DNA of 64,000 bases from Nocardioides faecalis (lineage in GTDB: Bacteria > Actinomycetota > Actinomycetes > Propionibacteriales > Nocardioidaceae). The position numbers and the translations under genes are program-made. A model generated the notes under the pieces. That model did not search any database. It saw only the letters and a program-made list of their open reading frames with translations, and had not been told where the DNA came from. The stretch is from assembly GCF_018388425.1 (NCBI RefSeq), contig NZ_CP074406.1, positions 186,001-250,000 of the forward strand. The letters run 5' to 3'. Numbering within the stretch: position 1 is the stretch's first letter; each line of letters starts with the position of its first letter. Positions 16,608-24,935 of this stretch are shown here, piece after piece.

Positions 16608-18139
16608 GGCACCTCCACCGGGTCGTCGCCCAGCAGCGGCGCGAGCAGCAGCCCGCCGAGCTCGGCACTGCCCGGCGTCGTACCGGAGCCGGAGGCCGTG
16701 CCGGCCTCGCCGGTGCCGGGCTTCGTGCCGCCGGTGCGGGCGAGCAGGTCGCGGGCCAGTGCGGTGGCCAGCGCCAGGCGCTGGGCCTCCAGGTCGAGCG
16801 GGCCCGCCGCGGTGCCCGCCTTCGTGCCGGCACCCTTCTTCCCGGACCCGGTGCCGGCCTTGGTGCCGGACTGGGCGCCCGCCTGCTCGCGCTCGTTGCT
16901 GATCACCTGGTGCGGCATCGGCGGCAGCGAGCGCGGCTGCGCGTCGACGGCCCGGTGGATCTGCTCACCGAACCGCGGGCAGTGCGGCGCCCACGAACGG
17001 ATCGGGGCGGGCAGGCTGTCCAGGTGCGCCCCCGAGGTCCGCTCGGTGGGCAGGTCCCGCGGCGCGGAGTAGGGCTCGCGGAGCAGGAACATGTCGATCG
17101 ACAGCAGCACGTAGGGCCCGCGCGAGCCCGTGGTCAGGTTGCCGTGCAGGTCCACCAACCGCAGGCCGTCGATCGAGCAGGCCAGCATCGGGGAGTACTC
17201 GTCCAGCAGCGCCAGCAGCGGCTCGCCGCGGGTGACGATGTGGACCAGGTTCTCCCCGTTGGCGGCCAGCACCTCCCGGGTGGTGTCCGACAGGTCGGTC
17301 AGCGTGTCCAGGAACCGGCCCAGCCGCTCCTCGGCCGGCACCAGCAGGTCGGTGCTCAGCGCGGTGGCGTTGGCCAGCGTGCGCAGCACGTCGGGAGCCG
17401 CGGCGTCGTACCCCTCGAGGACGCGGGCGAGCTGGCGCAGGTCGGCGTCGAGGGTGTCCAGGTGCGGGTCCACCCGCTCCAGCAGCTCGCCGAGGTTGCG
17501 CACGGTCTGGTTCAGCTGGGCGCCGCGGCCCTGCACCGTGCTGGCCAGGGTGGTGAGCACGGTGGACAGCTTGGCGGGGTCGACCGCGCGCAGCACCGGC
17601 ACCAGCTTGGCGTAGACGTCGCCGATCTCGGTCGCGGTCGCCGTCTGCTCGATCACCGCACCGTCGGTGATGCGCGGGCCGGTCGCCCCGACCGCGGCAG
17701 CCTCGATCGAGCCACCCGCGTCCCCGGCCCCACCCGTGTCCCCGGCCCCGCCCGCTCCCGGAGCCGCCGCCCGGGGCAGCAGGTCGACGAACTTCTCGCC
17801 GAACAGGGTCTTGGGCACGATCGCGGCGTCCACGTCCGCGGGCACGTGGCGCACCTCGTCGGGGTCCAGGCCGAGCTCGATCACGGTGCGCCCCGCCGAG
17901 CTCCGCACGCCGCGGACCTCTCCGACCACCCGGCCGGCGATCTTCACGTCGGCGTGGTTGTTGAGCTCCAGCCCGGCATGGGTGGTGACGACCTCGACGG
18001 AGACCACCCGCTGCCACGGCAGGTCCTTGGTGAAGGCCGCCACGCACACCCAGACCAGCAGCGCGAGCACCACCAGGTAGCCCACCCCGAGGACGGGGAG
18101 GCGGTGTCGCTGCCACAGGCGGGATCCGGTCGTGTGCAT
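16604..18139 (-). CDS. mceA: MCE family protein MceA
   Basis: 511 residues. Membrane helix at about 16-37, MCE domain (TTHAGLELNNHADVKIAGRVVG), helical needle, then a long C-terminal low-complexity tail rich in Lys/Gly/Thr/Ala (about residues 405-450). The domain between has two cysteines. The start is 4 bp after the yrbEB stop. First MCE subunit. Confidence 0.88.
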   Translation of the reverse strand: MHTTGSRLWQRHRLPVLGVGYLVVLALLVWVCVAAFTKDLPWQRVVSVEVVTTHAGLELNNHADVKIAGRVVGEVRGVRSSAGRTVIELGLDPDEVRHVPADVDAAIVPKTLFGEKFVDLLPRAAAPGAGGAGDTGGAGDAGGSIEAAAVGATGPRITDGAVIEQTATATEIGDVYAKLVPVLRAVDPAKLSTVLTTLASTVQGRGAQLNQTVRNLGELLERVDPHLDTLDADLRQLARVLEGYDAAAPDVLRTLANATALSTDLLVPAEERLGRFLDTLTDLSDTTREVLAANGENLVHIVTRGEPLLALLDEYSPMLACSIDGLRLVDLHGNLTTGSRGPYVLLSIDMFLLREPYSAPRDLPTERTSGAHLDSLPAPIRSWAPHCPRFGEQIHRAVDAQPRSLPPMPHQVISNEREQAGAQSGTKAGTGSGKKGAGTKAGTAAGPLDLEAQRLALATALARDLLARTGGTKPGTGEAGTASGSGTTPGSAELGGLLLAPLLGDDPVEVP

Positions 18140-18143
18140 GTCG

Positions 18144-18980
18144 CTAGCCGGCCAGCCGCACGGTCGTCGTGGAGCCCCACAGCGCCAGGCTCAGGAAGAA
18201 GTCGGCGACGATGATCATCACGATCGAGAGCCGCACCGCGCGGCCCACCGCGACGCCCACGCCGGCCGGTCCGCCGCTGGCGGTGAAGCCGTAGTAGCAG
18301 CACACCATCGTCAGGATCACCGCGAAGACGAGCACCTTGCCGAAGGAGTAGGCCACGTCGATCGGCGGCAGGAACAGGCTGAAGTAGTGCTCGTAGGTGC
18401 CGCCCGTCAGCCCGTAGTAGTGCACCGAGACCGCCTGGGTGGAGGCGTAGGTGCCGACCAGCGCGATCAGGTAGAGCGGCACCACCGCGATGAACGCCGC
18501 GATCATCCGGGTGGTCACCAGGTAGGGCACCGAGCGCACCGACATCACCTCGAGCGCGTCGATCTCCTCGCTGATCCGCATCGCCCCGATCTGTGCGGTG
18601 AAGCCGGCGCCGACGGTGGCGACCAGGGCGTTGCCGGCGATCAGCGGCGCCACCTCGCGGGTGTTGAAGTACGCCGACAGGAACCCCACGTAGGGCTGGA
18701 TCCCCACCTGCTGCAGGCCCTCGTAGCCGACCAGGCCGACCACCGAGCCGACGGCGACCACCTCGAAGACGAGGATCCCGACGGTGCCGGCGACCAGCAC
18801 CAGCGCGCCGCGGCCGAAGGAGACCTCGGTCAACAGCCGCCAGATCTCGCCGCGGTGGTGGCGCACCGCGTGCGGCACCCCGCGCAGCACCCGGCCGTAG
18901 AACGCGACCTGGCGGCCGAGGTCGGCCAGCACGTCGTACCCGGGGAAGGGACGGGTCTCGGGCGCGGGGGCGCTCATCAC
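18144..18980 (-). CDS. yrbEB: MlaE/YrbE-type ABC permease, second copy (YrbEB)
   Basis: 278 residues. Polytopic permease with five to six hydrophobic segments and the family hallmark AQIGAMRISEEIDALEVMSV (about residues 140-160), the coupling helix that contacts the ATPase. GTG at 18980 overlaps the yrbEA stop; ATG at 18977 is an equally good start (TGATG). It pairs with YrbEA to form the membrane channel of the Mce lipid importer. Confidence 0.9.
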   Translation of the reverse strand: MMSAPAPETRPFPGYDVLADLGRQVAFYGRVLRGVPHAVRHHRGEIWRLLTEVSFGRGALVLVAGTVGILVFEVVAVGSVVGLVGYEGLQQVGIQPYVGFLSAYFNTREVAPLIAGNALVATVGAGFTAQIGAMRISEEIDALEVMSVRSVPYLVTTRMIAAFIAVVPLYLIALVGTYASTQAVSVHYYGLTGGTYEHYFSLFLPPIDVAYSFGKVLVFAVILTMVCCYYGFTASGGPAGVGVAVGRAVRLSIVMIIVADFFLSLALWGSTTTVRLAG

Positions 18981-19765
18981 AACCCCTTCGGCGGCACGAG
19001 CTCGTAGTACACGGCGGTGAGCAGCGCGTTGGCCAGGAAGAGCAGGACGAAGGCGATCACCACGGACTGGTTGACGCCGTCGCCGACGCCGCGGGCGCCG
19101 CCCTTGGCGCGCACGCCCTGGTAGGTGGCCACGATGCCGGCGAGGATGCCGAAGAGGAAGGCCTTCAGCTCGCCCACGTAGAGGTCAGGCAGCTGGGCCA
19201 GGGCGCCGAAGCTGGCCAGGTAGGCGCCCGGTGAGCCGCCCTGGACCATCACGTTGAACCCGTAGGCGCCGATGATGCCGACGCTGGTGGCGATCGCGTT
19301 GAGCAGCGCCGCGACGATGCCCATCGCCAGCACCCGCGGTACGACGAGCCGGTCGATGACGTTGAGCCCGAGCACCTCGAGGGCGTCCAGCTCCTCGCGG
19401 ATCTTGCGGGAGCCGAGATCGGCGGCGACCGCCGTGCCGGCGGCGCCGGCCACGATCACCACGGTGGCGATCGGGGCGGCCTGCTGCACGATGCCGACCA
19501 CCGCGACCGCGCCGGTGAACGAGCGGGCGCCGAGCTGGTCGAAGAGCGAGCCGATCTGCAGGGCCAGCACCGCCCCGAACGGGACCGTGATCGCGCAGGC
19601 CGGCAGCAGCGAGACCCGGGTGGCGAACCACGCCTGGTCGGACAGCTCGCGCCACGCGAAGGGGCGGCGGAACATGCCGCGGAAGACCTCCATGGCGAAG
19701 ACGAGCAGCTCGCCCACGGGCACCAGCGGGCGAGCGAGCACGCCGCCGCGGGCCGTGGCGCTCAC
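18977..19765 (-). CDS. yrbEA: MlaE/YrbE-type ABC permease, first copy (YrbEA)
   Basis: 262 residues from GTG 19765, chosen because a GGGAGG ribosome-binding site lies six bases upstream and the family begins here. Several membrane segments and the signature LGSRKIREELDALEVLGLNV (about residues 115-135). First gene of the mce operon, 68 bp downstream of the palindromic operator at 19833-19854. The cognate ATPase (MceG/Mkl) is not in the cluster, as is usual for actinobacteria where one distant MceG serves several systems. Confidence 0.9.
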   Translation of the reverse strand: MSATARGGVLARPLVPVGELLVFAMEVFRGMFRRPFAWRELSDQAWFATRVSLLPACAITVPFGAVLALQIGSLFDQLGARSFTGAVAVVGIVQQAAPIATVVIVAGAAGTAVAADLGSRKIREELDALEVLGLNVIDRLVVPRVLAMGIVAALLNAIATSVGIIGAYGFNVMVQGGSPGAYLASFGALAQLPDLYVGELKAFLFGILAGIVATYQGVRAKGGARGVGDGVNQSVVIAFVLLFLANALLTAVYYELVPPKGL

Positions 19766-19832
19766 CTCGGGCCTCCCGGCACGACGCTCTCCTTCGCTCT
19801 CTCCCCACCGGTGCGGACACACCGACGCCTGG

Positions 19833-19854
19833 AACCGTACACATATGTACGGTT
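19833..19854. promoter_or_regulatory. TetR-type operator upstream of the mce operon
   Basis: Exact reverse complement of the 22-bp element at 328-349: arms AACCGTACA and TGTACGGTT around a CATA centre. It lies 68-90 bp upstream of the yrbEA GTG, where it could overlap the operon promoter. The exact match across 22 bases is very unlikely by chance in GC-rich DNA and ties the operon to the TetR gene at 412-1059. Confidence 0.75.
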
Positions 19855-19965
19855 TCTGTCTCGCTCCTCCCGTGATGCGGGATACAGGACGCAACGAGGG
19901 AGCGCCCGAGCGGGTCACGATCGCAGAACCAGGGCCGGTGTGGGGGCCGGTTGGGAGAACGCTCC

Positions 19966-21483
19966 TCAGCGGGCGGCGGGGTCGAGCGACTCGGGCGTGT
20001 GCAGTCGGACGAGGAACCGGCCCGCGTGTCCGGGCTCCCGGTCCCGGGTGGCCAGCGAGGCGACCACCATGACCGCCGCGGCCAGCGGCACGCTCCACGC
20101 CGCCGGCTGCGCCAGCAGCGCCCCGGCCCAGCCCGCCGGCGCGACCCCGGCCAGGGTGAGCACCGCGGCCGAGCCCGCGCCGAGCCCACCCGCGGCCAGC
20201 CCGGCCAGCGCTCCGACGTCGGTCAATCGGCGCCACCAGATGCCGAGCACCAGCAGCGGCGCGAAGGTGGACGCGGCCACGGAGAACGCCTGCGAGACCG
20301 CCTGGGCGACCCCGACGTCGCGCACCGCCAGCGCGGTCAGCACGGGCACGGTCACCGCCACCACGGCCGCCAGCCGGAACGCCGTCACCCCGCCGCCCCG
20401 GCGCTCGCCGACCAGCCGGGAGGTGGCGTCCTGGGTGATCACCCCGGCGACCGCGATCGCCAGCCCGGAGGCGGTGGAGAGGAACGCGGCGAACGCGCCG
20501 GCGGTGACCAGCCCGGTGAGCACGTCGCCACCGACGCCGCCGACCATCAGCCGCGGCAGCTCCAGCACCAGCACGTCGGAGCGTCCCTCGGCGAGGATGC
20601 TCGCGCCGTAGACCCGGCCGAGGGCGGCGTACACCGGGGGCCACAGGTAGAACAGGCCGAGCAGCGCCAGCACCACCACGGTCGTGCGGCGAGCGGCCCG
20701 ACCGTCGGGGTTGGTGTAGTAGCGCACCACGACGTGCGGCAGCCCCATCGTGCCGAGGAACAGCCCCAGCATCAGGGAGTACGTCGTGTAGAGCCCGACC
20801 GAGCCGGAGCCGGCCACCGGCACCGACCACGCCTCGGCGCCGGTGGTGGCGGCGCCGGGGCGCCCGTCGCCCCACCACACCGCGAGCAGCACGGCCGCGG
20901 GCACCAGCAGGGCGGTCAGCTTCAGCCAGTACTGGAAGGCCTGCACGAAGGTCACCGACCGCATGCCGCCGGAGGTGACGTTGGCCAGCACCACGGCGCC
21001 CACGACGACCGGGCCCGCCCACTCCGGGGCACCGGTGGCGGTGCGCAGCGTGATGCCGGCGCCCTCGAACTGCGGGATCAGGTAGAGCCAGCCGATCGCG
21101 ACGACCAGCAGCGAGCAGGCCGCGCGGACGGTGCGGGAGCCGAGTCGCGCCTCGGCGAAGTCGGGCAGCGTGTAGGCGCCCGAGCGGCGGAGCGGCGCCG
21201 CGACCAGCACGAGCAGCAGCAGGTAGCCGGCGGTCCAGCCGACCGGGTACCACAGCATCTGCGCCCCGCCCACCACGAGCAGGCCCGCGATGCCGAGGAA
21301 GGAGGCCGCGGAGAGGTACTCACCGCCGATCGCGGTGGCGTTGAGGCCCGGGCGCACCGTGCGGGAGGCGACGAAGAAGTCGCTGGTGGTCCGGGAGAAC
21401 CGCAGCCCCCAGGTGCCGATCGCCAGCGTGACCAGGGTGACGCCGACGACCGCGACCAGGCCGGGGATGGAGTCCGGGCCCAC
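19966..21483 (-). CDS. Sodium:solute symporter, acetate/monocarboxylate (ActP/MctC-like) type
   Basis: 505 residues, 13 predicted membrane segments. Family marks: FSRTTSDFFVASRTVRPGLNATAIGGEYLS near the N-terminus and FLSTASGLAIAVAGVITQD in the centre, the pattern of ActP-like cation/acetate symporters. Imports a short monocarboxylate with Na+ or H+. GTG at 21483 lies 1 bp after the stop of the small membrane protein, so the pair is translationally coupled. It is downstream of a LytS/LytTR two-component system, which probably controls it in response to the transported carboxylate. Confidence 0.87.
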   Translation of the reverse strand: MGPDSIPGLVAVVGVTLVTLAIGTWGLRFSRTTSDFFVASRTVRPGLNATAIGGEYLSAASFLGIAGLLVVGGAQMLWYPVGWTAGYLLLLVLVAAPLRRSGAYTLPDFAEARLGSRTVRAACSLLVVAIGWLYLIPQFEGAGITLRTATGAPEWAGPVVVGAVVLANVTSGGMRSVTFVQAFQYWLKLTALLVPAAVLLAVWWGDGRPGAATTGAEAWSVPVAGSGSVGLYTTYSLMLGLFLGTMGLPHVVVRYYTNPDGRAARRTTVVVLALLGLFYLWPPVYAALGRVYGASILAEGRSDVLVLELPRLMVGGVGGDVLTGLVTAGAFAAFLSTASGLAIAVAGVITQDATSRLVGERRGGGVTAFRLAAVVAVTVPVLTALAVRDVGVAQAVSQAFSVAASTFAPLLVLGIWWRRLTDVGALAGLAAGGLGAGSAAVLTLAGVAPAGWAGALLAQPAAWSVPLAAAVMVVASLATRDREPGHAGRFLVRLHTPESLDPAAR

Positions 21484-21484
21484 C

Positions 21485-21883
21485 TCAGGGCTCGCTCTCG
21501 TGGTCCCGGCCGCCGTGGTCCCGGCCGCCGTGGACCAGGTCGGCGAAGACCCGCTCGTTGCGCTCGGCGCGGCGCACGTAGCGCCAGGCCAGCAGCAGCA
21601 GGAAGGGGTACGTCGCCCCGCCCAGCAGCAGCCAGGCCAGCCCGATGCCGCCGACCTCGACGTCGGCCAGCCCGGGAACGAGGCGGAACAGCAGCGGCAC
21701 CGCGCCGAAGGTCACCACCAGCAGCACGACGACGCGCAGCGCCAGGCCGAGCTGCTCGCGCAGCAGCGAGCGCAGGTAGACGTCGCCGACCGGGTTCAGC
21801 TCGTGCACGTCGCCCAGCCGGCTCGCCTGCCGCGCGGTCGTGGAGTGCCGCGGCGGTCCGGTCACCCGCACCCGTTCGGTCAT
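21485..21883 (-). CDS. Small two-helix membrane protein partner of the symporter (DUF485/MctB-like)
   Basis: 132 residues from ATG 21883. A hydrophilic N-terminus with a GDVHELNPVGDVYLRSLLREQLGLALR segment, then two membrane helices (about residues 50-70 and 80-100) and a charged His/Asp/Glu-rich tail with a GGRDH repeat. Small membrane proteins of this kind precede ActP/MctC-type symporters. It sits 16 bp after the response-regulator stop and 1 bp before the symporter. The precise family assignment is by position and topology. Confidence 0.65.
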   Translation of the reverse strand: MTERVRVTGPPRHSTTARQASRLGDVHELNPVGDVYLRSLLREQLGLALRVVVLLVVTFGAVPLLFRLVPGLADVEVGGIGLAWLLLGGATYPFLLLLAWRYVRRAERNERVFADLVHGGRDHGGRDHESEP

Positions 21884-21899
21884 CGTCGACCCGACCGTC

Positions 21900-22706
21900 T
21901 CAGGCCCGGGCGCGGCGCAGCAGCACGTCGCGCAGTGCCCGGGTGTGGCGCCGGCTGACCGGCAGCTCGACCGCACCGCCGTGGGTGCCGACCACGACCG
22001 AGGTGCGCCCCGCCTCGGTGCGGACCTCGGTGACGTGGGCCAGCGCGACCAGCAGCGAGCGGTGGATGCGGTGGAAGCCCGCCTCGCCCCACTGCTCCTC
22101 CAGCCCGCTCAGCGGCACCCGGAGCAGGTAGGACTCCCCGGCGGTGGTGTGCAGCCGGGCGTAGTCGCCGTGCGCCTCGACGTGCGTGATGTCGCCGCGG
22201 TCGACGAACCGGGTGACCCCGGCGCGCTCGACGGCGACCTGGGACTCCGGGGCGGCCGGCGCGGGTGGGGTGGTGTCGGCCAGCACGCGGCGCACCGCCT
22301 CGGCGAGCCGTTCGGGCCGCACCGGCTTGAGCACGTAGTCGACCGCGCGCAGGTCGAAGGCCTCCACGGCGTGCTGCTCGTGCGCGGTCACGAACACCAC
22401 CGTCGGCGGCTGCCGGAACCGGCGCAGCACCTCGGCCAGCTCCAGGCCGCTGAGCCCGGGCATCTGGATGTCGAGCAGCACACAGTCGACCTCCCGCTCG
22501 CGCAGGGTCCGCAGCCCGTCGGTGGCCGACTGGCAGGCGATGACCTCGGTGACCCGCGGGTCCGCCTCCAGCAGGTAGACCAGCTCGTCGAGGGCGGGAC
22601 GCTCGTCGTCGACGGCGAGCACCCGCAGCCCACCGCCACCACCAGCACCGACGGGGCCGCCGGGGCCGCCGGCGGACGCCGGGACCGAACCTGTCGAGAC
22701 CTTCAC
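21900..22706 (-). CDS. LytTR-family response regulator
   Basis: 268 residues from GTG 22706. Residues 1-26 are a Gly-rich leader; the receiver domain (27-140) has the acidic pair AVDDE, the phosphoacceptor Asp79 in VLLDIQMPG, the Thr in VFVTAHEQHA and the Lys in LKPVRP. The C-terminal LytTR DNA-binding domain (about 165-268) shows VDRGDITHVEAHGDYARLHT and FHRIHRSLLVALAHV. It binds DNA as a beta-sheet-based LytTR domain rather than by a helix-turn-helix. Start overlaps the histidine-kinase stop by four bases. Confidence 0.9.
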   Translation of the reverse strand: MKVSTGSVPASAGGPGGPVGAGGGGGLRVLAVDDERPALDELVYLLEADPRVTEVIACQSATDGLRTLREREVDCVLLDIQMPGLSGLELAEVLRRFRQPPTVVFVTAHEQHAVEAFDLRAVDYVLKPVRPERLAEAVRRVLADTTPPAPAAPESQVAVERAGVTRFVDRGDITHVEAHGDYARLHTTAGESYLLRVPLSGLEEQWGEAGFHRIHRSLLVALAHVTEVRTEAGRTSVVVGTHGGAVELPVSRRHTRALRDVLLRRARA

Positions 22707-23842
22707 ACGCTCACCCCCGGCGCGAACTTCGGCACCCGCACCACGACCTTGGTGCCGGCTCCCGGTGCAGTCTCCACGACGAGACCGTAGTCGTCGCCGA
22801 AGGTGGCGCGCAGCCGCGCGTCGACGTTGCCCAGCCCCACGGAGTCGAGCGAGGCGTCGCCGGCCAGGGCACGTCGTACCTTGTCGGGGTCCTCGCCGAC
22901 GCCGTTGTCCTCCACCTCGATCACGGCCTCGTGGCCGCGGTCGAGCGCCTGGATGCGCAGCAGGCCGGTCTGCTCGGCCCCCTCCAGGCCGTGGCGTACG
23001 GCGTTCTCGACCAGCGGCTGGATGCACAGGAACGGCACCACGACCGGCAGCACCTCGGGGGCGATGCTGAGGCTGACCTGGAGCCGGTCGCCGAACCGCG
23101 CCTGCTCCAGCAGCAGGTAGCGCTCGATGGAGCGCAGCTCCTCGGCCAGCGTGGTGAACTCGCCGTGCCGGCGGAAGGAGTAGCGGGTGAAGTCGGCGAA
23201 CTCCAGCAGCAGCTCGCGCGCCCGGTCGGGGTCGGTGCGCACGAAGCTGGCGATCGCGTTGAGCGAGTTGTAGACGAAGTGCGGGCTGATCTGGGCGCGC
23301 AGGGCACGCACCTCCGCCTCGATCATCCGGTTGCGGTGCGCGTCGAGCTCGGCGAGCTCGAGCTGGCCCGAGACCCACTGCGCCACCTCCTCGGTGGCGC
23401 GGACCAGGCCGGCGGTCGGGCTCGGGGAGAACGCCTGCACCGTGCCCAGCACCCGGTCCTCGACGACCAGCGGGCTGACCACGCCGGTGCGGACCGGGCA
23501 GCCGGTGGCCGCGCAGGGCAGCTGGGCGCGGTCCACCGTGCGGGTGCTGCCGCGCCGGATCGCCGCGAGCCCGTGCGCCACCGCCTGCTCGGCGTGGTGG
23601 CTGCCGGCGCCGTCCCAGGCCAGCACCGACTCGCCGTCGGTCAACGCCAGGGCGGGGGTGCCGAGCAGGTTGCGCAGGTGCCGGATCGCGCGCTCGGCGC
23701 TGCTCGCGGTCAACCCCTCCCGCAGCGCGGGTGCGGCGAGCGAGGCCTGGTGCAGCGCCCGGAACGCGGCACGGTCGGCCTCGCTGCCCAGGTGGGCGCG
23801 GCGCCACAGCCGTCCGGTTCGCACGCCGACATCGTGCCGCAC
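22703..23842 (-). CDS. LytS/YehU-type sensor histidine kinase with GAF-like domain, no membrane segments
   Basis: About 380 residues from GTG 23842 (GTG 23824 is an alternative; neither has a strong ribosome-binding site). An N-terminal GAF-like sensory domain (about 40-140) has a Cys pair in LPCAATGCP (C110, C115). Then the His_kinase domain with phosphoacceptor His188 in QISPHFVYNSLNAIASFV, followed by the ATPase domain (N box ENAVRHGLE, G box DNGVGE, and a GLGNVDARL segment). Soluble, so it probably senses a cytoplasmic metabolite. Partner of the LytTR regulator; the pair precedes the symporter genes it likely controls. Confidence 0.87.
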   Translation of the reverse strand: MRHDVGVRTGRLWRRAHLGSEADRAAFRALHQASLAAPALREGLTASSAERAIRHLRNLLGTPALALTDGESVLAWDGAGSHHAEQAVAHGLAAIRRGSTRTVDRAQLPCAATGCPVRTGVVSPLVVEDRVLGTVQAFSPSPTAGLVRATEEVAQWVSGQLELAELDAHRNRMIEAEVRALRAQISPHFVYNSLNAIASFVRTDPDRARELLLEFADFTRYSFRRHGEFTTLAEELRSIERYLLLEQARFGDRLQVSLSIAPEVLPVVVPFLCIQPLVENAVRHGLEGAEQTGLLRIQALDRGHEAVIEVEDNGVGEDPDKVRRALAGDASLDSVGLGNVDARLRATFGDDYGLVVETAPGAGTKVVVRVPKFAPGVSV

Positions 23843-23907
23843 CGGCGCCGCCGTGGCCGGGCGACACTGCGGGTGAGGGTGCGGCTGTGCTCCCTGGTGC
23901 TCCGAGT

Positions 23908-24849
23908 TCAGCGGAAGCGGATGAGCAGCATCCCGGTGTCGTCGTCCGCGGGCGGCTCGACCGCCGGTGCCAGCACGACGGGGATGCTGTCCTTGCCGAC
24001 CGGTCCGGCGACCTCGGTCGAGCCTGCCTCGGCGCCTGAGCCGGTCCCACCCGGCTGGTCGGCGTCGTCCGCCGCGCGCTCGGGCTCCTTGCGGATGGTC
24101 TTCGGCTGGATGCCGACCACCGCCCGGAAGCACTCGGTGACGTACGGCAGCTGCATGCCGTCCATGCCGCGGCCGAAGTCGTCGTAGAAGGCCAGCACCT
24201 CGCGGATGCGTGCCTCCTGCGCGTCTGCGGGCAGGCCCGCGACGTCGCCGAGGGAGCGGACCAGGTCCTGCACGGAGGCGCGGTGGATGACCTGCCACTG
24301 CTTGAAGGTCGCCTCGTCGGTGGGCCCGAAGTACGGCGAGGACTCCAGCTCCTCGCCCGGGCCGGTGCCCAGCGCGTGGTGGCCGATCAGGTTGCCCAGC
24401 CGCTTGACCCACGGGATCCGCTCGTCGCGCACGTTGCGCACCAGCGCCAGCGAGCCGCCGCGCTTGAGCACCCGGGCGATCTCGGGCAGCGCCCGGTCGT
24501 GGTCGAAGTACTCGAAGGCGTCGGCCACGACGACCAGGTCGTAGGTGGCGTCGGCGGCCGGGATCTCCTCGGCCGTGGTCTGCGAGACCCGCAGCTCGCC
24601 CAGCCGCGCGCCGAGCCGGTCGAGCATCCGCGGGTCGGGGTCCGTGGCGTGCACGTCGTGGCCCAACGCGAGGAGGTGCTCGGTCAGCTTGCCGGTGCCG
24701 GCGCCGAGCTCGAGGATGCTCAGCGGCTCGGGTCCGGTCAGCCACTCCACGGCCTCGCGCGGGTAGCCGGGGCGGCCGCGGTCGTAGGCCTGCGCCACCG
24801 CGCCGAAGACGAGCGCGGGGGAGGCGGGAGTGGAGCCGTCGGTAGCCAT
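23908..24849 (-). CDS. Class I SAM-dependent methyltransferase with C-terminal disordered extension
   Basis: 313 residues from ATG 24849. N-terminal AYDRGRPGYPREAVEWL and SAM-binding motif LELGAGTGKLTEHLL (about 40-58), motif II VHATDPDPRML, then VVVADAFEYFDHDRALPEI. This is the pattern of UbiE/SmtA-like methyltransferases. The catalytic domain ends near residue 250; the rest is Pro/Ala/Gly/Asp-rich and ends DDTGMLLIRFR. The substrate is unknown. Divergent from the Fic-fold gene at 24936 (86-bp shared promoter gap). Confidence 0.75.
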   Translation of the reverse strand: MATDGSTPASPALVFGAVAQAYDRGRPGYPREAVEWLTGPEPLSILELGAGTGKLTEHLLALGHDVHATDPDPRMLDRLGARLGELRVSQTTAEEIPAADATYDLVVVADAFEYFDHDRALPEIARVLKRGGSLALVRNVRDERIPWVKRLGNLIGHHALGTGPGEELESSPYFGPTDEATFKQWQVIHRASVQDLVRSLGDVAGLPADAQEARIREVLAFYDDFGRGMDGMQLPYVTECFRAVVGIQPKTIRKEPERAADDADQPGGTGSGAEAGSTEVAGPVGKDSIPVVLAPAVEPPADDDTGMLLIRFR

Positions 24850-24935
24850 CGTCTCGCAGCGTACGACGCCCGCGCGGCGCCGTCGTGCAGGCACGCGGTA
24901 CGACGCGCGCACCCGCCGCCTTCTACCCTTCTGCG

